Origin: Alnus glutinosa
Taxonomy: Eukaryota > Streptophyta > Magnoliopsida > Fagales > Betulaceae
DNA: 64,000 bases
Reading direction: 5' to 3'
NCBI RefSeq assembly: GCF_958979055.1
Contig: NC_084896.1
Coordinates: 7,630,501-7,694,500, forward strand
A model generated the notes under the pieces. It was given only the letters and a program-made list of their open reading frames with translations. It was not told where the DNA came from and searched no databases. Position 1 is the stretch's first letter, and the number at the start of each line of letters is the position of its first letter. This document shows, in pieces, positions 54,677 through 64,000 of this stretch. Both the position numbers and the translations under genes were made by a program.

Positions 54677-55002
54677 TGATAAAGTTCACTGAGCCTTACT
54701 TTTCCACAAAAGGCACCTTAAGAGAAGAAGTTTGCTCAAGGCTTATAAAGCCCACAACCCATGCATATCTTAGCAATGTGAGACTCTTAACACGTTTCCT
54801 CACGTATGACACCATTGTCCAAACACGTGTACAACACGATGGAATGCCAACATTATCCAAGACCCTGAAGCTCTGATATCATGGTAAAGTTTATTGAGTT
54901 TTATTTTTTTTTCTTTACAAAAGATATCTTAAAGAAAGAAGTTTTCTCAAAACTTATAAAGTCTACGCCCAAAACTACATTGACAATGTGAAACTCGTAA
55001 CA
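54677..55002 (-). mobile_element. TRIM element, 326 bp
   Basis: Two diverged direct repeats (54677-54792, 116 bp; 54882-55002, 121 bp) read on the minus strand as LTRs starting TGTTAAGAGTCTCACATTG and TGTTACGAGTTTCACATTG. Immediately inside the upstream LTR is TGATATCAGAGC (reverse complement of 54870-54881), 11/12 identical to the initiator tRNA-Met primer-binding site. A purine-rich ACGTGAGGAAAC abuts the downstream LTR. Flanking pentamers (CCCGT, TCCCT) do not match well, so the element is old or was rearranged. Confidence 0.75.
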
Positions 55003-55960
55003 TCCCTTACAATCTGAACTCCAACACAGATGCGGCTTCCTGCTGGGCTGGAAAAATCGTGTCGCCTCCTTGACTTTGGACGTGCTGGCACTATTCTTCA
55101 CTACCTCTTTCCTTTCAGAATCTCCGAAGAGGTTCACCAGGCTATTTACTGAAGAACCTGTCGAAGGCTTTTCTTTAACAGTTTGGTCTTGGTGTATGTA
55201 GTGGCACATTATATGAAATAACGTGTGATAACATATTTAGTGCATAGCAACGATTAATGTTAATTAGTAAATTACTATATTATTGTCTTACAATTAAAAT
55301 GATGTGAGAGTAAAAATAAGTTTTTTATTATTATTTTTACAAGTGCCAATTTAAGGGTTAATTTTTATTATTACACCATAAAATAATATTACAGTTTTAT
55401 AGCAATAGTTATTTCAAATGCGTTAAATAAGAAATAACAAAGAAAAAGAAAAGGATTTTAGTATATAGTGTGTAATGAAGCCATCATCATCACGTCATGT
55501 CAAGTATAGTTATCACCCATGTTTGTCAAACTAATTCAGTTAATTTTCCAATCAGCATTGAAATTGAATTGGTCAATTCCATATAGTGTAGATATATAGA
55601 TAATGGACAATATAATGATTAATATAGATAGCAGTTTTGGCTGACCCCTTTTTTGGTTGAAAAAAGAGATCGATTTTCCTTCAATTTCACCAACCCATTA
55701 TATTGCCGGCTTGCAGCTCCTTGGATATTTCGTAATACATTTTTTTTGAGATTTTTCTCTAGCTATAATTATTAGTAAAAGAAAACGAGGGATGGATTTT
55801 CGCAAATTACAACTTTTTTCTTTCTTTCTATCCATATTTCATAAATTTTGTAATAGAATTAATGCTTGTAAGATTTCATTTACACTCAAAGAAAATAGAA
55901 ATTCCGAAAAAAAGAAAGAAGATGAGAGGTTGAGGGGAGCACCCCATGCCAACACCACAT
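55003..55960. other. Intergenic; MITE relative about 55255-55410
   Basis: GATGTGAGAGTAAAAATAAG and TTAATTTTTATTATTACACC are roughly inverted, like the MITE at 58996-59178. No gene. Confidence 0.45.
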
Positions 55961-56971
55961 ATTGATTGTGATTACCGTTTCAGTATTGTTGGATAAAGAA
56001 AATTTAAAAACCAAGAGAGGGTATGGCTCTCTTTGGTCTATATGTAATTCTGTCCTACTTGCATAGTCACCCCGATGTGTTTGGAGTGATTGTGCGGCCA
56101 CCCCAATGGTGGCCAGGGTAGCCGCGCAGTTACCCTTGTGATGGTTTGAGTAACCGTGCGTTTGCCTTTAGCTTTTTTATTATGTGGCATGTACTCCATT
56201 AGGCATACGTTCTTTGACCGCCCATCCTATCTGAGTGGAGCCTACATAATCAAATCAGTTATCCAATAGACGGCTCTCCCTAATTGACGAAGTACTTGAA
56301 AATACTTCATAAAGAGAGGGAAAATGAATCACTCAGGAGGTACATCTATTCTAACCAAACAATCTTTTTCTCCAATTTTCCTCGAGCTCCATTCCTCCTC
56401 TAAAAGAATACTAACTTAAGCATCAAACTAACCTTCCCACTAGACTCTACCGGGATGCATGGTGCTTAACCTTCTTTCTCTTTGCAAGTTCTCTCAATTT
56501 AGAATTTGACGTGTGATCAAATGATTCTTCACAACCTAATATAATTAAACATAATTTTTTTTTTCTTTATGGCATAATTTAAATTTTAGAAAAAATTTCT
56601 TCAAAATGTACACGAAGTATATAAAAAAGTTTTTTATTTAAAAATAGTCCAAGATCCAGGAGGTAGTTGGAATAATTGAAAAACTCAATGAGATATTTGG
56701 CAGCAGCCCAAAATACAAAGAGCTACCTAAAGCAGAATCCAAGTGGAGGATACTCGTTGAAAACTTATGTCAATGAAGGAGATTTCACGTGGCAAATATA
56801 TAAAAAAAGAGGGGGAATTTGGCCGTTTTCCACAGTACCCTTTCTCTCTTCTTTCTCTTCCTCCCCCCTCTTTAAATACCCCTTAACTCATCCTCTCAAT
56901 GCCAACATCTGATTTTACAATCTTTTTCTCTATAATTTACCTCTTCCTTAAGTTGCTCTCCGACAGAAGAT

Positions 56972-57335
56972 ATGGGTGGTTTCACTTTTGCACAGGGCCT
57001 CCTCATCCTGATTGTAACTGCTTCCATGTTGGCAGTTAGTACGGCCAACAAGGGTTGGCAGTTTGGCTTTAACAACAATTGGCCTTACAAAGGTGGCCAC
57101 CATCAACCAAAATATAGACAAGCCCCAAACAAGATCATCGTTGGCGGCTCGGAAGGCTGGCGCTTCAACTTCAGCTACACTAATTGGGCTCTCAAAAATG
57201 GCCCCATTTACATAAACGATACTTTGGGTGAGTTGACATTTCTTATATATGTTCGTCTTTGTGAGAGTCTAAAATATTATTACTCCTTATTATTGTGCAT
57301 GAGAAATATATATAAGTTTGTATTTGATGACAATA

Positions 57336-57388
<53 letters not shown>

Positions 57389-57663
57389 TGGTTGCAGTTT
57401 TCAAGTATGCTCCACCAACAACAGACAATACCACGATTCCTCACAGCGTATACTTGCTACCCAACTTTCGGAGCTTCTTAACGTGCAACTTAACTGGAGC
57501 GCAGATGTTGGCCAACGTGACACAAGGCGGCGGGGATGGCTTCGAGTTCGTGCTCAAAGAGTGGAAGCCTCACTACTTTGCTTGCGGTCAACACGATGGG
57601 GTTCATTGCGACCTTGGAAAAATGAAGTTCTTTGTCATGCCAATGCTCCGTTGGTTTAGATAG
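56972..57663 (+). CDS. Secreted phytocyanin-like (cupredoxin) protein, copy A, 2 exons, 173 aa
   Basis: Exons 56972-57227 and 57398-57663, joined in phase 1 at the position typical of phytocyanin genes (NDTL|VFKY). A signal peptide covers about residues 1-25 (GLLILIVTASMLAVSTA). The cupredoxin domain (about 52-168) contains SEGWRFNFSYTNWA, VFKYAPP, H101 (IPHSVYLL), C115, then C148 (YFAC), H155, C156 and M161 (GKM). By analogy with cucumber basic protein, H101, C148 and H155 would bind copper and C115-C156 form the disulphide. The Cys-His loop is two residues longer than in classical phytocyanins, so copper binding is inferred, not certain. Several N-glycosylation sequons (N66, N82, N96, N116, N125) fit an extracellular location. 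A TTTAAATA at about 56872 may act as TATA box. Confidence 0.9.
57338..57386. repeat. (AT)n microsatellite in cupredoxin gene A intron
   Basis: About 24 AT units end 11 nt before the splice acceptor; copy B has only about 6 units at the same place. Confidence 0.95.
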
Positions 57664-58015
57664 ATGATTAAATATTATTAGAGAAAGTGACGCCGGAAAC
57701 TTACTATCACTTGCTCATCTTTTTTTCTTTCTTTAATCTTCTTATGTTTGTCTGGCATTAAATAAGAGCTAAGCTGTAATTTTTTTTTTTTAATTAAATC
57801 CTTATATTGGTTTGGATGTTATACGTACGGAGGTGTTCTAGTTCTGCATCCTTGTTGTTCCTTATTGTATTGTTTTGTTGGCTATGTGGACTGAGAGGAA
57901 TGTTCAAGGTTGTTCTCTTCTCTTTAATTAGAACAATATTCTTAAACATTCTTAGTTAAATTAATTATGATTTGTCAAAAGGGGTGACTAATTAAGGAAT
58001 AGATTAAGGTAGTTC

Positions 58016-58995
58016 TATTAGTGATTTGTCAAAAGGGGTCGCTGATATTGATTCTATATATCAGCGACGACTCAAACAGATTTTTTCATACAAGGTCCGA
58101 ATGTGTTAACTTTATTTGAGATCGAATCAAGTAACGATAGGTCTCTTCTAGGACCCATGCTGCATATGCTAGCTTGGTTCACAGTGATGGTAAGTCTTGG
58201 TGCATGCAACCACATCCTGTCAAGCTAGGACCCCAGCTGTTTGATTAAACACTTCAAGTACTTGTCTTCAGCACAACAGGTAGGGCAAGGTGGCTTGGTC
58301 ACAGCTAGCTTTACCAGAACATCTCTAACGACCCAATTCATTCTCCTATCGAATCTCTTAACAATGTAAAAGGTCAATGTATATAAGTTTGGCAACACAC
58401 ACAAGTCTTAGGGTCCTCTAGCTTCCACACCAAGGTGTGTTAAAAGGGTTGGGGAACTGTTTTATTATACCTACTCCATCATTAGATATCTCAACAACAA
58501 GCTAGAGAACTACAAGCAAAGTGGAGTACTACTCATGGAGACTTGGAGAGAGCCATACAAAACAACGAGAGGAAGCACGTATTGTGCAGTCAATTAATGA
58601 CACAGCCAGAATTTTGATGCGACAAAGTTGAATAGTCTTTAAAAAAATCAATGGTTACTAAACCTTACCACGCCAATTGTTTGTGTGGTATATAGCATTG
58701 TTCTTGTAAATTCTACACTTTCATTTCATTCCATTATCATTTTATTAGGTTGATGTGGCAGTACCGGCCATCACCTCTTGATTTTTCTTTCTTAAATATG
58801 GACTGATCTATGAGTTGATAGGCACTGTTAAATTAATCTAGCGAAAATGAAGATGTAGTATGTAGCATTACTCATTTAATTTAATACGTACCCAATTCAT
58901 TAGACTATGTACGTGTGTTGGGTGTTTATGTGGGGTTTGGATACTTTTTTTGGTTAGGGCTTTTATAAGCAAAAGACGAGGGGATGTGTTGGGAT
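58016..58995. other. Intergenic, no gene
   Basis: A short motif GTCGCTGATATTGATTCTAT / ATATCAGCGACGACTCA near 58040-58075 recurs near 62770-62800 and may be part of an old transposon. No coding signal. Confidence 0.4.
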
Positions 58996-59178
58996 GAGTA
59001 ATTCTATTTAGTAAATTGCTATGACTGTTATGTTATTGGGATGATGTGACAGTTAAAATCAGTCATTAATTATTATTTTTTACAAGGGCCGATCCAATAA
59101 CTAATTTTTACTATCACATCATCAAATTGTATGACAGTTGTACAACATTTTACTAAATAATGATGATAAAGCAATGCT
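58996..59178. mobile_element. MITE, about 183 bp
   Basis: GAGTAATTCTATTTAGTAAA at the left is inverted relative to TTTTACTAAATAATGATGAT at the right, and GATGATGTGACAGTTAAAAT relative to ATTTTTACTATCACATCATC. Relatives lie at about 55255-55410 and 61592-61704. Confidence 0.7.
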
Positions 59179-59398
59179 ATATATATATATATATATATAT
59201 TCTTATCTCCCAATTGTGTAGCAATACTGATGTAGTATTTCCAACTAATCATTGGATTAATCTTTGCTAAATAAATAATAAGAAAAAAACTTATCATGAT
59301 TGATTGTGAGTACCAGGTCAGCATTAGATAAAAGAAAATTTGAAAACCAAAGGAGGCCATGGCTCCCATTGTTCTATATATAGTTATGTCATTCTTGC

Positions 59399-60007
59399 TA
59401 GGCTTGGCAATTCGGATCGACGGGTCGGGTTCGTGTCGACCCGACTGACCCAATTACACAATAGGGTCTAACACGAACCCGACCTGATTATTAATCGGGT
59501 TGAATTCTGGAACCCGAACACGACCCGGGTAACACGTTTACTTTCTTTGATTCTCTGAACTCCGTAATTGAACCTCTCAATCAAACCCCGATTGTTCAGA
59601 GAATCCAATGTTTATTAAAACAAAAGCAATACAAGCGCTAACAACTGTGATCTAATGGAAAATTCACCTAAATCGGCATGATTAAGCTCTGAAAATAGGT
59701 CAATTCATGAGGTTGTGAGGTTGTGAGGCTATGTGAAGGTTGATTCGTTGAAGGAGGATTGAAAGAAGGACTGAAGTCTGAAGGAGGCGTGCGTGAAAGT
59801 GAAAACAGAAAACTGAAAAGAAAAGTGATGCGAGTCGAATAAGACAAAAGCTCTTCTGGCGGTTGTGGGTTTGTTTTCGGTTCTCCTCCCTTGCCTTCGG
59901 TGGCCCTGGAGTGTCGGTTAAGCCTTAAGCAGTTTTTGGCTAGGGACCTAGGGTTCGTTTCAACAATTCAGGCTTTCAACATTTCACTTTCTTTCTTGAA
60001 GTTTCCT

Positions 60008-60060
<53 letters not shown>

Positions 60061-60250
60061 CTTTTCTTTCTTTTTAAAAAAGGGGTTATAATTGGGTTAA
60101 CGGGTCAACCCGCAGGTTGACCTGCTAAACACGATTATTATCGGGTTGACACGATTATGACCTGAACCTGATAATAACAAACTCAAATCCGATTTTTTTA
60201 TGTCATGTTTGTGCCGGGTTCACAGATCGTGTCAAAAATTACAAAGCCTA
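59399..60250. mobile_element. Non-autonomous hAT-like element, 852 bp
   Basis: It begins TAGGCTTGGCAATTCGG and ends AATTACAAAGCCTA. It is flanked by a perfect 8-bp duplication ATTCTTGC (59391-59398 and 60251-60258). The interior is homologous in reverse orientation to 19645-20541. The paralogous segment has an empty site (CTACTTGC, 56055-56062). It contains a T run of about 50 at 60010-60060. Confidence 0.92.
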
Positions 60251-60763
60251 ATTCTTGCATGGTCACCCCGATGTGTTTGGAGTGGTTGCACAGCCACCCC
60301 TATTGTGGCCGGGGTGGCCGCGTGGTCGCCCTAATGGTGGTTAGAGTGACCGTGCGTCCACCTCTACCTTTTTCCTTCTCCTTTTTATTTTGTTGCCCCC
60401 ACTTTGTTATGCAAGCGTTCTTTGACCACCCTCCCTAACTGAGTAGGGGCTACATAATCAAATTAGTTATCCAATGGACCGCCCCCCTAACCGACAGAGT
60501 ATGGTAAAACACTTCATAAAGAGAGGAAAAGTGGATCACTCCATATGTACATCTATTCTAGCCAAATAATCTTCTTCTCAAATTTTCCTTGAACTCCATT
60601 CTTCCTCCAAAAGAATACTAACTTAAGATCCAAAGTGGTATTCCCACTGGACCCCGCGAGGCACTTGGCGCTTAACCTTCCATCTCTTTGCAGGTTCTTT
60701 CGAATTAGGATTTGATGTGTGATCAACTTATTCTTCATGGTCTAATATAAACATAATTATTTG

Positions 60764-60769
<6 letters not shown>

Positions 60770-60803
<34 letters not shown>
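60770..60803. repeat. Poly-T run
   Basis: About 34 consecutive T residues followed by repeated TTTTC units. Confidence 0.9.
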
Positions 60804-61286
60804 CTTTTCTTTTCTTTTCTTTTAAGGTATATATAGTTTAAATTTCACAAAAATAGTGCAAGATAAAGGGAGCCAGTTGAAATAATTGAGAACTCAATGA
60901 GATATTTGGCAACAGCCCAAAATACAAAAGCTAGCTACCTAATTTGATGTCTTTTAATTTCCTATGTTTTGCTGTTGCTGCCTTTTGGAAGTAAGGAATT
61001 ATGTGACGCAGGGGAGGAAAAAGAAGAAAAAGAAAAATCCAAGTGGAGGATACTCGATGAAAACTGAATTCAATAAAGGAGCATTTCACGTTGAATTTTC
61101 AATTTTTTACCTACCAATTAAATATAAAAAAGGTGAATTTGGCAGTTTTCCACTCCCTCTCTCTCTGTTCTCTCTCTTCCTCCCCTCTCTTTAAATACCC
61201 CTTAATTCACCCTGTTAATGCCAACATCTGGTAATTAATTAACTTACTTTCCTTCATCCTTAAGTTGCGCGCTCTCCCACACAAGA

Positions 61287-62061
61287 ATGGGTGGCTTCAC
61301 TTTTGCACAGGGCCTCCTCATCCTGATTGTAACTGCTTCCATGTTGGCAGTTAGTACGGCCAACAAGGGTTGGCAGTTCGGCTTTAACAACAATTGGCCT
61401 TACAAAGGTCGCCACCATCATCCAAAATACAGACAAGCCCCAAACAAGATCATTGTCGGGGGCTCCGAAGGCTGGCGCTTCAACTTTAGCTACACCAATT
61501 GGGCTCTCAAAAATGGCCCCTTTTACCTAAACGATACTTTGGGTGAGTTCACATTCCTTCTTGTATTTTGTAGTCTATATATATTCTTATTAGAGAAATG
61601 GTATTTATACAACTGAGATGACGTGATAGTAAAAATCGATTATTTGTTGATGTCATTCTAATTATACAACTCTCATATAGCAGTTCACTAAATAATATCA
61701 CTCGTTCTTCTTAATTATTATATTGTGTATGAGAAATATATATAAGTTTCCAGGCCATATGATCGATGACAATATATATATATATATGGTGGTTGCAGTT
61801 TTCAAGTATGATCCGCCAACAGACAATACCAAAATTCCTCACAATGTATACTTGCTACCAAACCACTGGAGCTTCTTAGCGTGCAATCTTACAGGAGCCC
61901 AGATTTTGGCCAACGAGACACAAGGTGGCGGGGATGGCTTCGCGTTCGTGCTGAAAGAGTGGAAGCCTCACTACTTTGCTTGTGGTGAGCGCAATGGGAT
62001 TCATTGCGATGTTGGACAGATGAAGTTCTTTGTGATTCCAATGCCCCGTTGGTTTAGATAA
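61287..62061 (+). CDS. Secreted phytocyanin-like (cupredoxin) protein, copy B, 2 exons, 172 aa
   Basis: Exons 61287-61542 and 61799-62061 with the same phase-1 splice as copy A. The signal peptide and first 40 residues are identical to copy A; the whole protein is about 87% identical by eye. Candidate copper ligands H100 (IPHNVYLL), C147 (YFAC), H154 and M160 (GQM) and disulphide cysteines C114 and C155 are retained. Differences cluster around the ligand loop (CGERNGIHCDVGQM against CGQHDGVHCDLGKM) and in NHWSFLAC against NFRSFLTC. The reading frame is intact, so both copies look functional. The role is probably extracellular redox or cell-wall related, as for other phytocyanins, but the specific function is unknown. 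Confidence 0.9.
61592..61704. mobile_element. Small MITE in the intron of cupredoxin gene B
   Basis: GAGATGACGTGATAGTAAAA and a following region resembling AGCAGTTCACTAAATAATAT match the MITE family at 58996-59178. The paralogous intron of gene A lacks the block. Confidence 0.65.
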
Positions 62062-62470
62062 TTAATACAGAAATTAAGTCACAAGGGAAACCTATAAATA
62101 TTACTTTGCTCATCTTTTTTTTTTTTTTTTTTTTCCTGGTATTAAATAAGAGTTAATCCTTCCTTCTGAATATTGAGATGATAGTGAATAAATTAAATGT
62201 ACCTGCTGTGACTTGGTTTGGATGTTATATATATATATATATATATACATACGGAGCTGTTCTATATATATATAGTTCTGCATTATCCTTGTTGTTACGT
62301 TCCTTAATTATTGTATTGTTTTGTTGGCTATATATGTGGACGGAGAAGAATGTTTAAGGTTGTTCTCTTATCTTGATTCTTTAGAACAACCTGAAACATT
62401 GATCTTAGTGAAATTAATTGTGATTAATTTGTCAAAAGGGGTAACTAATTAAGGACTAAATTAAGGTACG

Positions 62471-63754
62471 TTGTTCTCTTCGATCTTTTGAAGGATCGAT
62501 CGTAAGGCACCAAAGTCTTCATGGTTATAGTGTCTTAGCTAGCTTGTTCTTCCAAAGACGCTTGGAGTATTGCGGAATTGATCATCTAATAAGTGCTATA
62601 AAGTCTATTCTTTTCTTTAACTCAATTTATTTGTTGAATCAAATTAATTAATGTAGCTGCCATTACATTATTTTCCGAAAGTACTGACCAACCCACACTC
62701 CAACAGTCAATAAAAATATCTATCATGAGACGACTTGTCGTCACTATTATCATGTTGACGGTCGAGTGTCGTTGATATTGATTATATTAGTGACAACTCA
62801 AAATGTGGCCGCTAATGATGATACTCCCAACAACGACAACACTCTCTTCGCTAATTATATGTTTATCACAGACGATATTATCCTCGCTAGTGATAAATAA
62901 TTTTTTTTTTTATTAAAAAAAAATAGTGCCAAATATTTTTTTCTTTCTTTTTTTACCAGTTACTGTTTTAATATATTTTTTTATTTCATTTTTATCAATT
63001 ATCTAAATCACACTTATTAATATGCATAAAAAAGAATAAAACAAAACAAAACAAAACAAAAAGAATTCCGATCCACATAATGTTTTAACGAAGTACTACA
63101 CACATGGAAGATGGGATGTTCAGATTAATATTTACAAACTTTTTGTTAAGGCAGTTTCGGTATGCTAGTGGCACAAGCCTTGATAAAGTCATTTCTTCGT
63201 TCATGTAAAGTAATAAATATTAGAAAAAGAGTTCGTCGAGGTGTCAGTTGGTCCCACTTCGATGCTTATGTCAATCTTTAGAGAGAATTTAGATCATAAA
63301 GTCTTCATAATTAATAATTCACCTGAAGAATACCTAGTGGTGTGTATTTATTTATAGGTGGGACTTCAACTGTTTAATCCGGATAAATTGGGAACTGATT
63401 CTCTGACTCCGAAATTTCTTCCTGAATTCCTTGGGATCCGGACAGTCCGATTATCTTAGGATTTGATGCTCTCGAGATATTTCTGACTTCTAGTGAAATT
63501 ATTGATTAGCCTTAGCCTTTACTTCTTGATCACGGGCCTTAATCTTAATCTTCTAATGTAGCTTGATGGATTAATGTTAATAAATAAGCTTGTATGAATT
63601 AAATAAGCCCATTTATTAATTATTGAGAATATTTTCCAATACTGCTCAACAGTTGGACTATTCTTTTTACACTATTCTAGTGATCAAGTCACTCACACGT
63701 CAACCATTGATCATCTCCTCATTTCTCGTGCACTTGTCTAATCTAGGTCTAATG
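62471..63754. other. Intergenic, no gene
   Basis: It contains GTCGTTGATATTGATTATAT-type transposon debris at 62760-62890, simple AT-rich DNA, and at 63230-63650 a slightly more complex stretch that could be part of an LTR, but without borders. Confidence 0.4.
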
Positions 63755-64000
63755 GCTCCGTTTGACAACCCTCTATCCTCCTTTAAATCCCTTTCTTTAT
63801 TTTCACTTATTCTAAAAATTAAAACCAACTTTATATATATATATATTCGCATTAACAATTTTTTATTACTATTCAAATAAGAAAAAAACTCATTATAATA
63901 CATTTTTTTTCCCACTTTCTCATACAAATTCTTTCTATTTTATATTACATCAATAACTTCTTACTATCACTAAAAAAAAAAATTCACCTCAAATATAGAA
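63755..64000. mobile_element. Partial MITE at window edge (same family as 26706-26997)
   Basis: It starts GCTCCGTTTGACAACCCTC. The interior (ATTACTATTCAAATAAG, CCACTTTCTCATACAAATTC) parallels the 26.7-kb element. The right terminus lies beyond the window. Confidence 0.6.

Larger units (their letters stand above)
55965..58015 (+). repeat. Segmental duplication, copy A
   Basis: Homologous to 59305-62470, including 5' flank (ATTGATTGTGATTACC; TCACCCCGATGTGTTTGGAG), the cupredoxin gene and 3' flank (TTTGTCAAAAGGGG, ATTAAGGTA). It lacks the hAT element and intronic MITE seen in copy B. Confidence 0.85.
59305..62470 (+). repeat. Segmental duplication, copy B
   Basis: Tandem relative of 55965-58015, enlarged by an 852-bp hAT insertion (plus its 8-bp target duplication), a roughly 115-bp MITE in the gene intron and poly-T expansions. 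Confidence 0.85.

Overview
The window is nuclear DNA of a seed plant, almost certainly a eudicot. It is AT-rich and holds intron-containing genes with GT-AG splice sites, a nuclear tRNA-Ile, and a heavy load of plant-type transposons (LINE, Ty1/copia, TRIM, SINE, hAT and Tourist-like MITEs, CACTA). The style of the repeats suggests a woody eudicot, but the species cannot be fixed from sequence alone. No prokaryotic features, CRISPR array or rRNA were seen.

Layout. About 1-8.4 kb is intergenic, with a CACTA transposase remnant, tRNA-Ile(AAT) at 4685-4758 and a complete miniature LTR element (TRIM) at 7047-7391. A class III peroxidase gene lies at 8431-10938 (+) and carries an unusual in-frame internal duplication. 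From 11 to 16 kb there are retroposon scars, among them a SINE and a 5'-truncated retroposon, both with target-site duplications. A small single-exon membrane-protein gene is at 16466-16852 (+). From 17 to 39 kb lies a repeat-dominated desert: a hAT element nested in a foldback MITE, a solo LTR with perfect target-site duplication, a decayed copia Gag-Pol region, and a decayed LINE whose 3' end is duplicated.

An eight-exon cyclophilin-40 gene (CYP40, peptidyl-prolyl isomerase plus TPR domain; 39291-43738, +) converges on an eight-exon armadillo-repeat gene (ARMC6-like; 45566-53311, -). The second intron of the ARMC6-like gene contains a 2.9-kb LINE. From 56 to 62.5 kb a segmental duplication carries two secreted phytocyanin-like (cupredoxin) genes (56972-57663 and 61287-62061, +). 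The second segment acquired a hAT element and a small MITE after the duplication, and the first segment preserves the empty sites.

Working together. The genes do not form an operon or pathway. The peroxidase and the two cupredoxin-like proteins are all predicted to be secreted to the cell wall. CYP40 would act as an Hsp90 co-chaperone in the cytosol. I found no undescribed multi-gene system. The most interesting signals are the peroxidase duplication, the paired filled and empty transposon sites, two compact TRIM elements, and an apparent frame problem at an ARMC6 splice acceptor.
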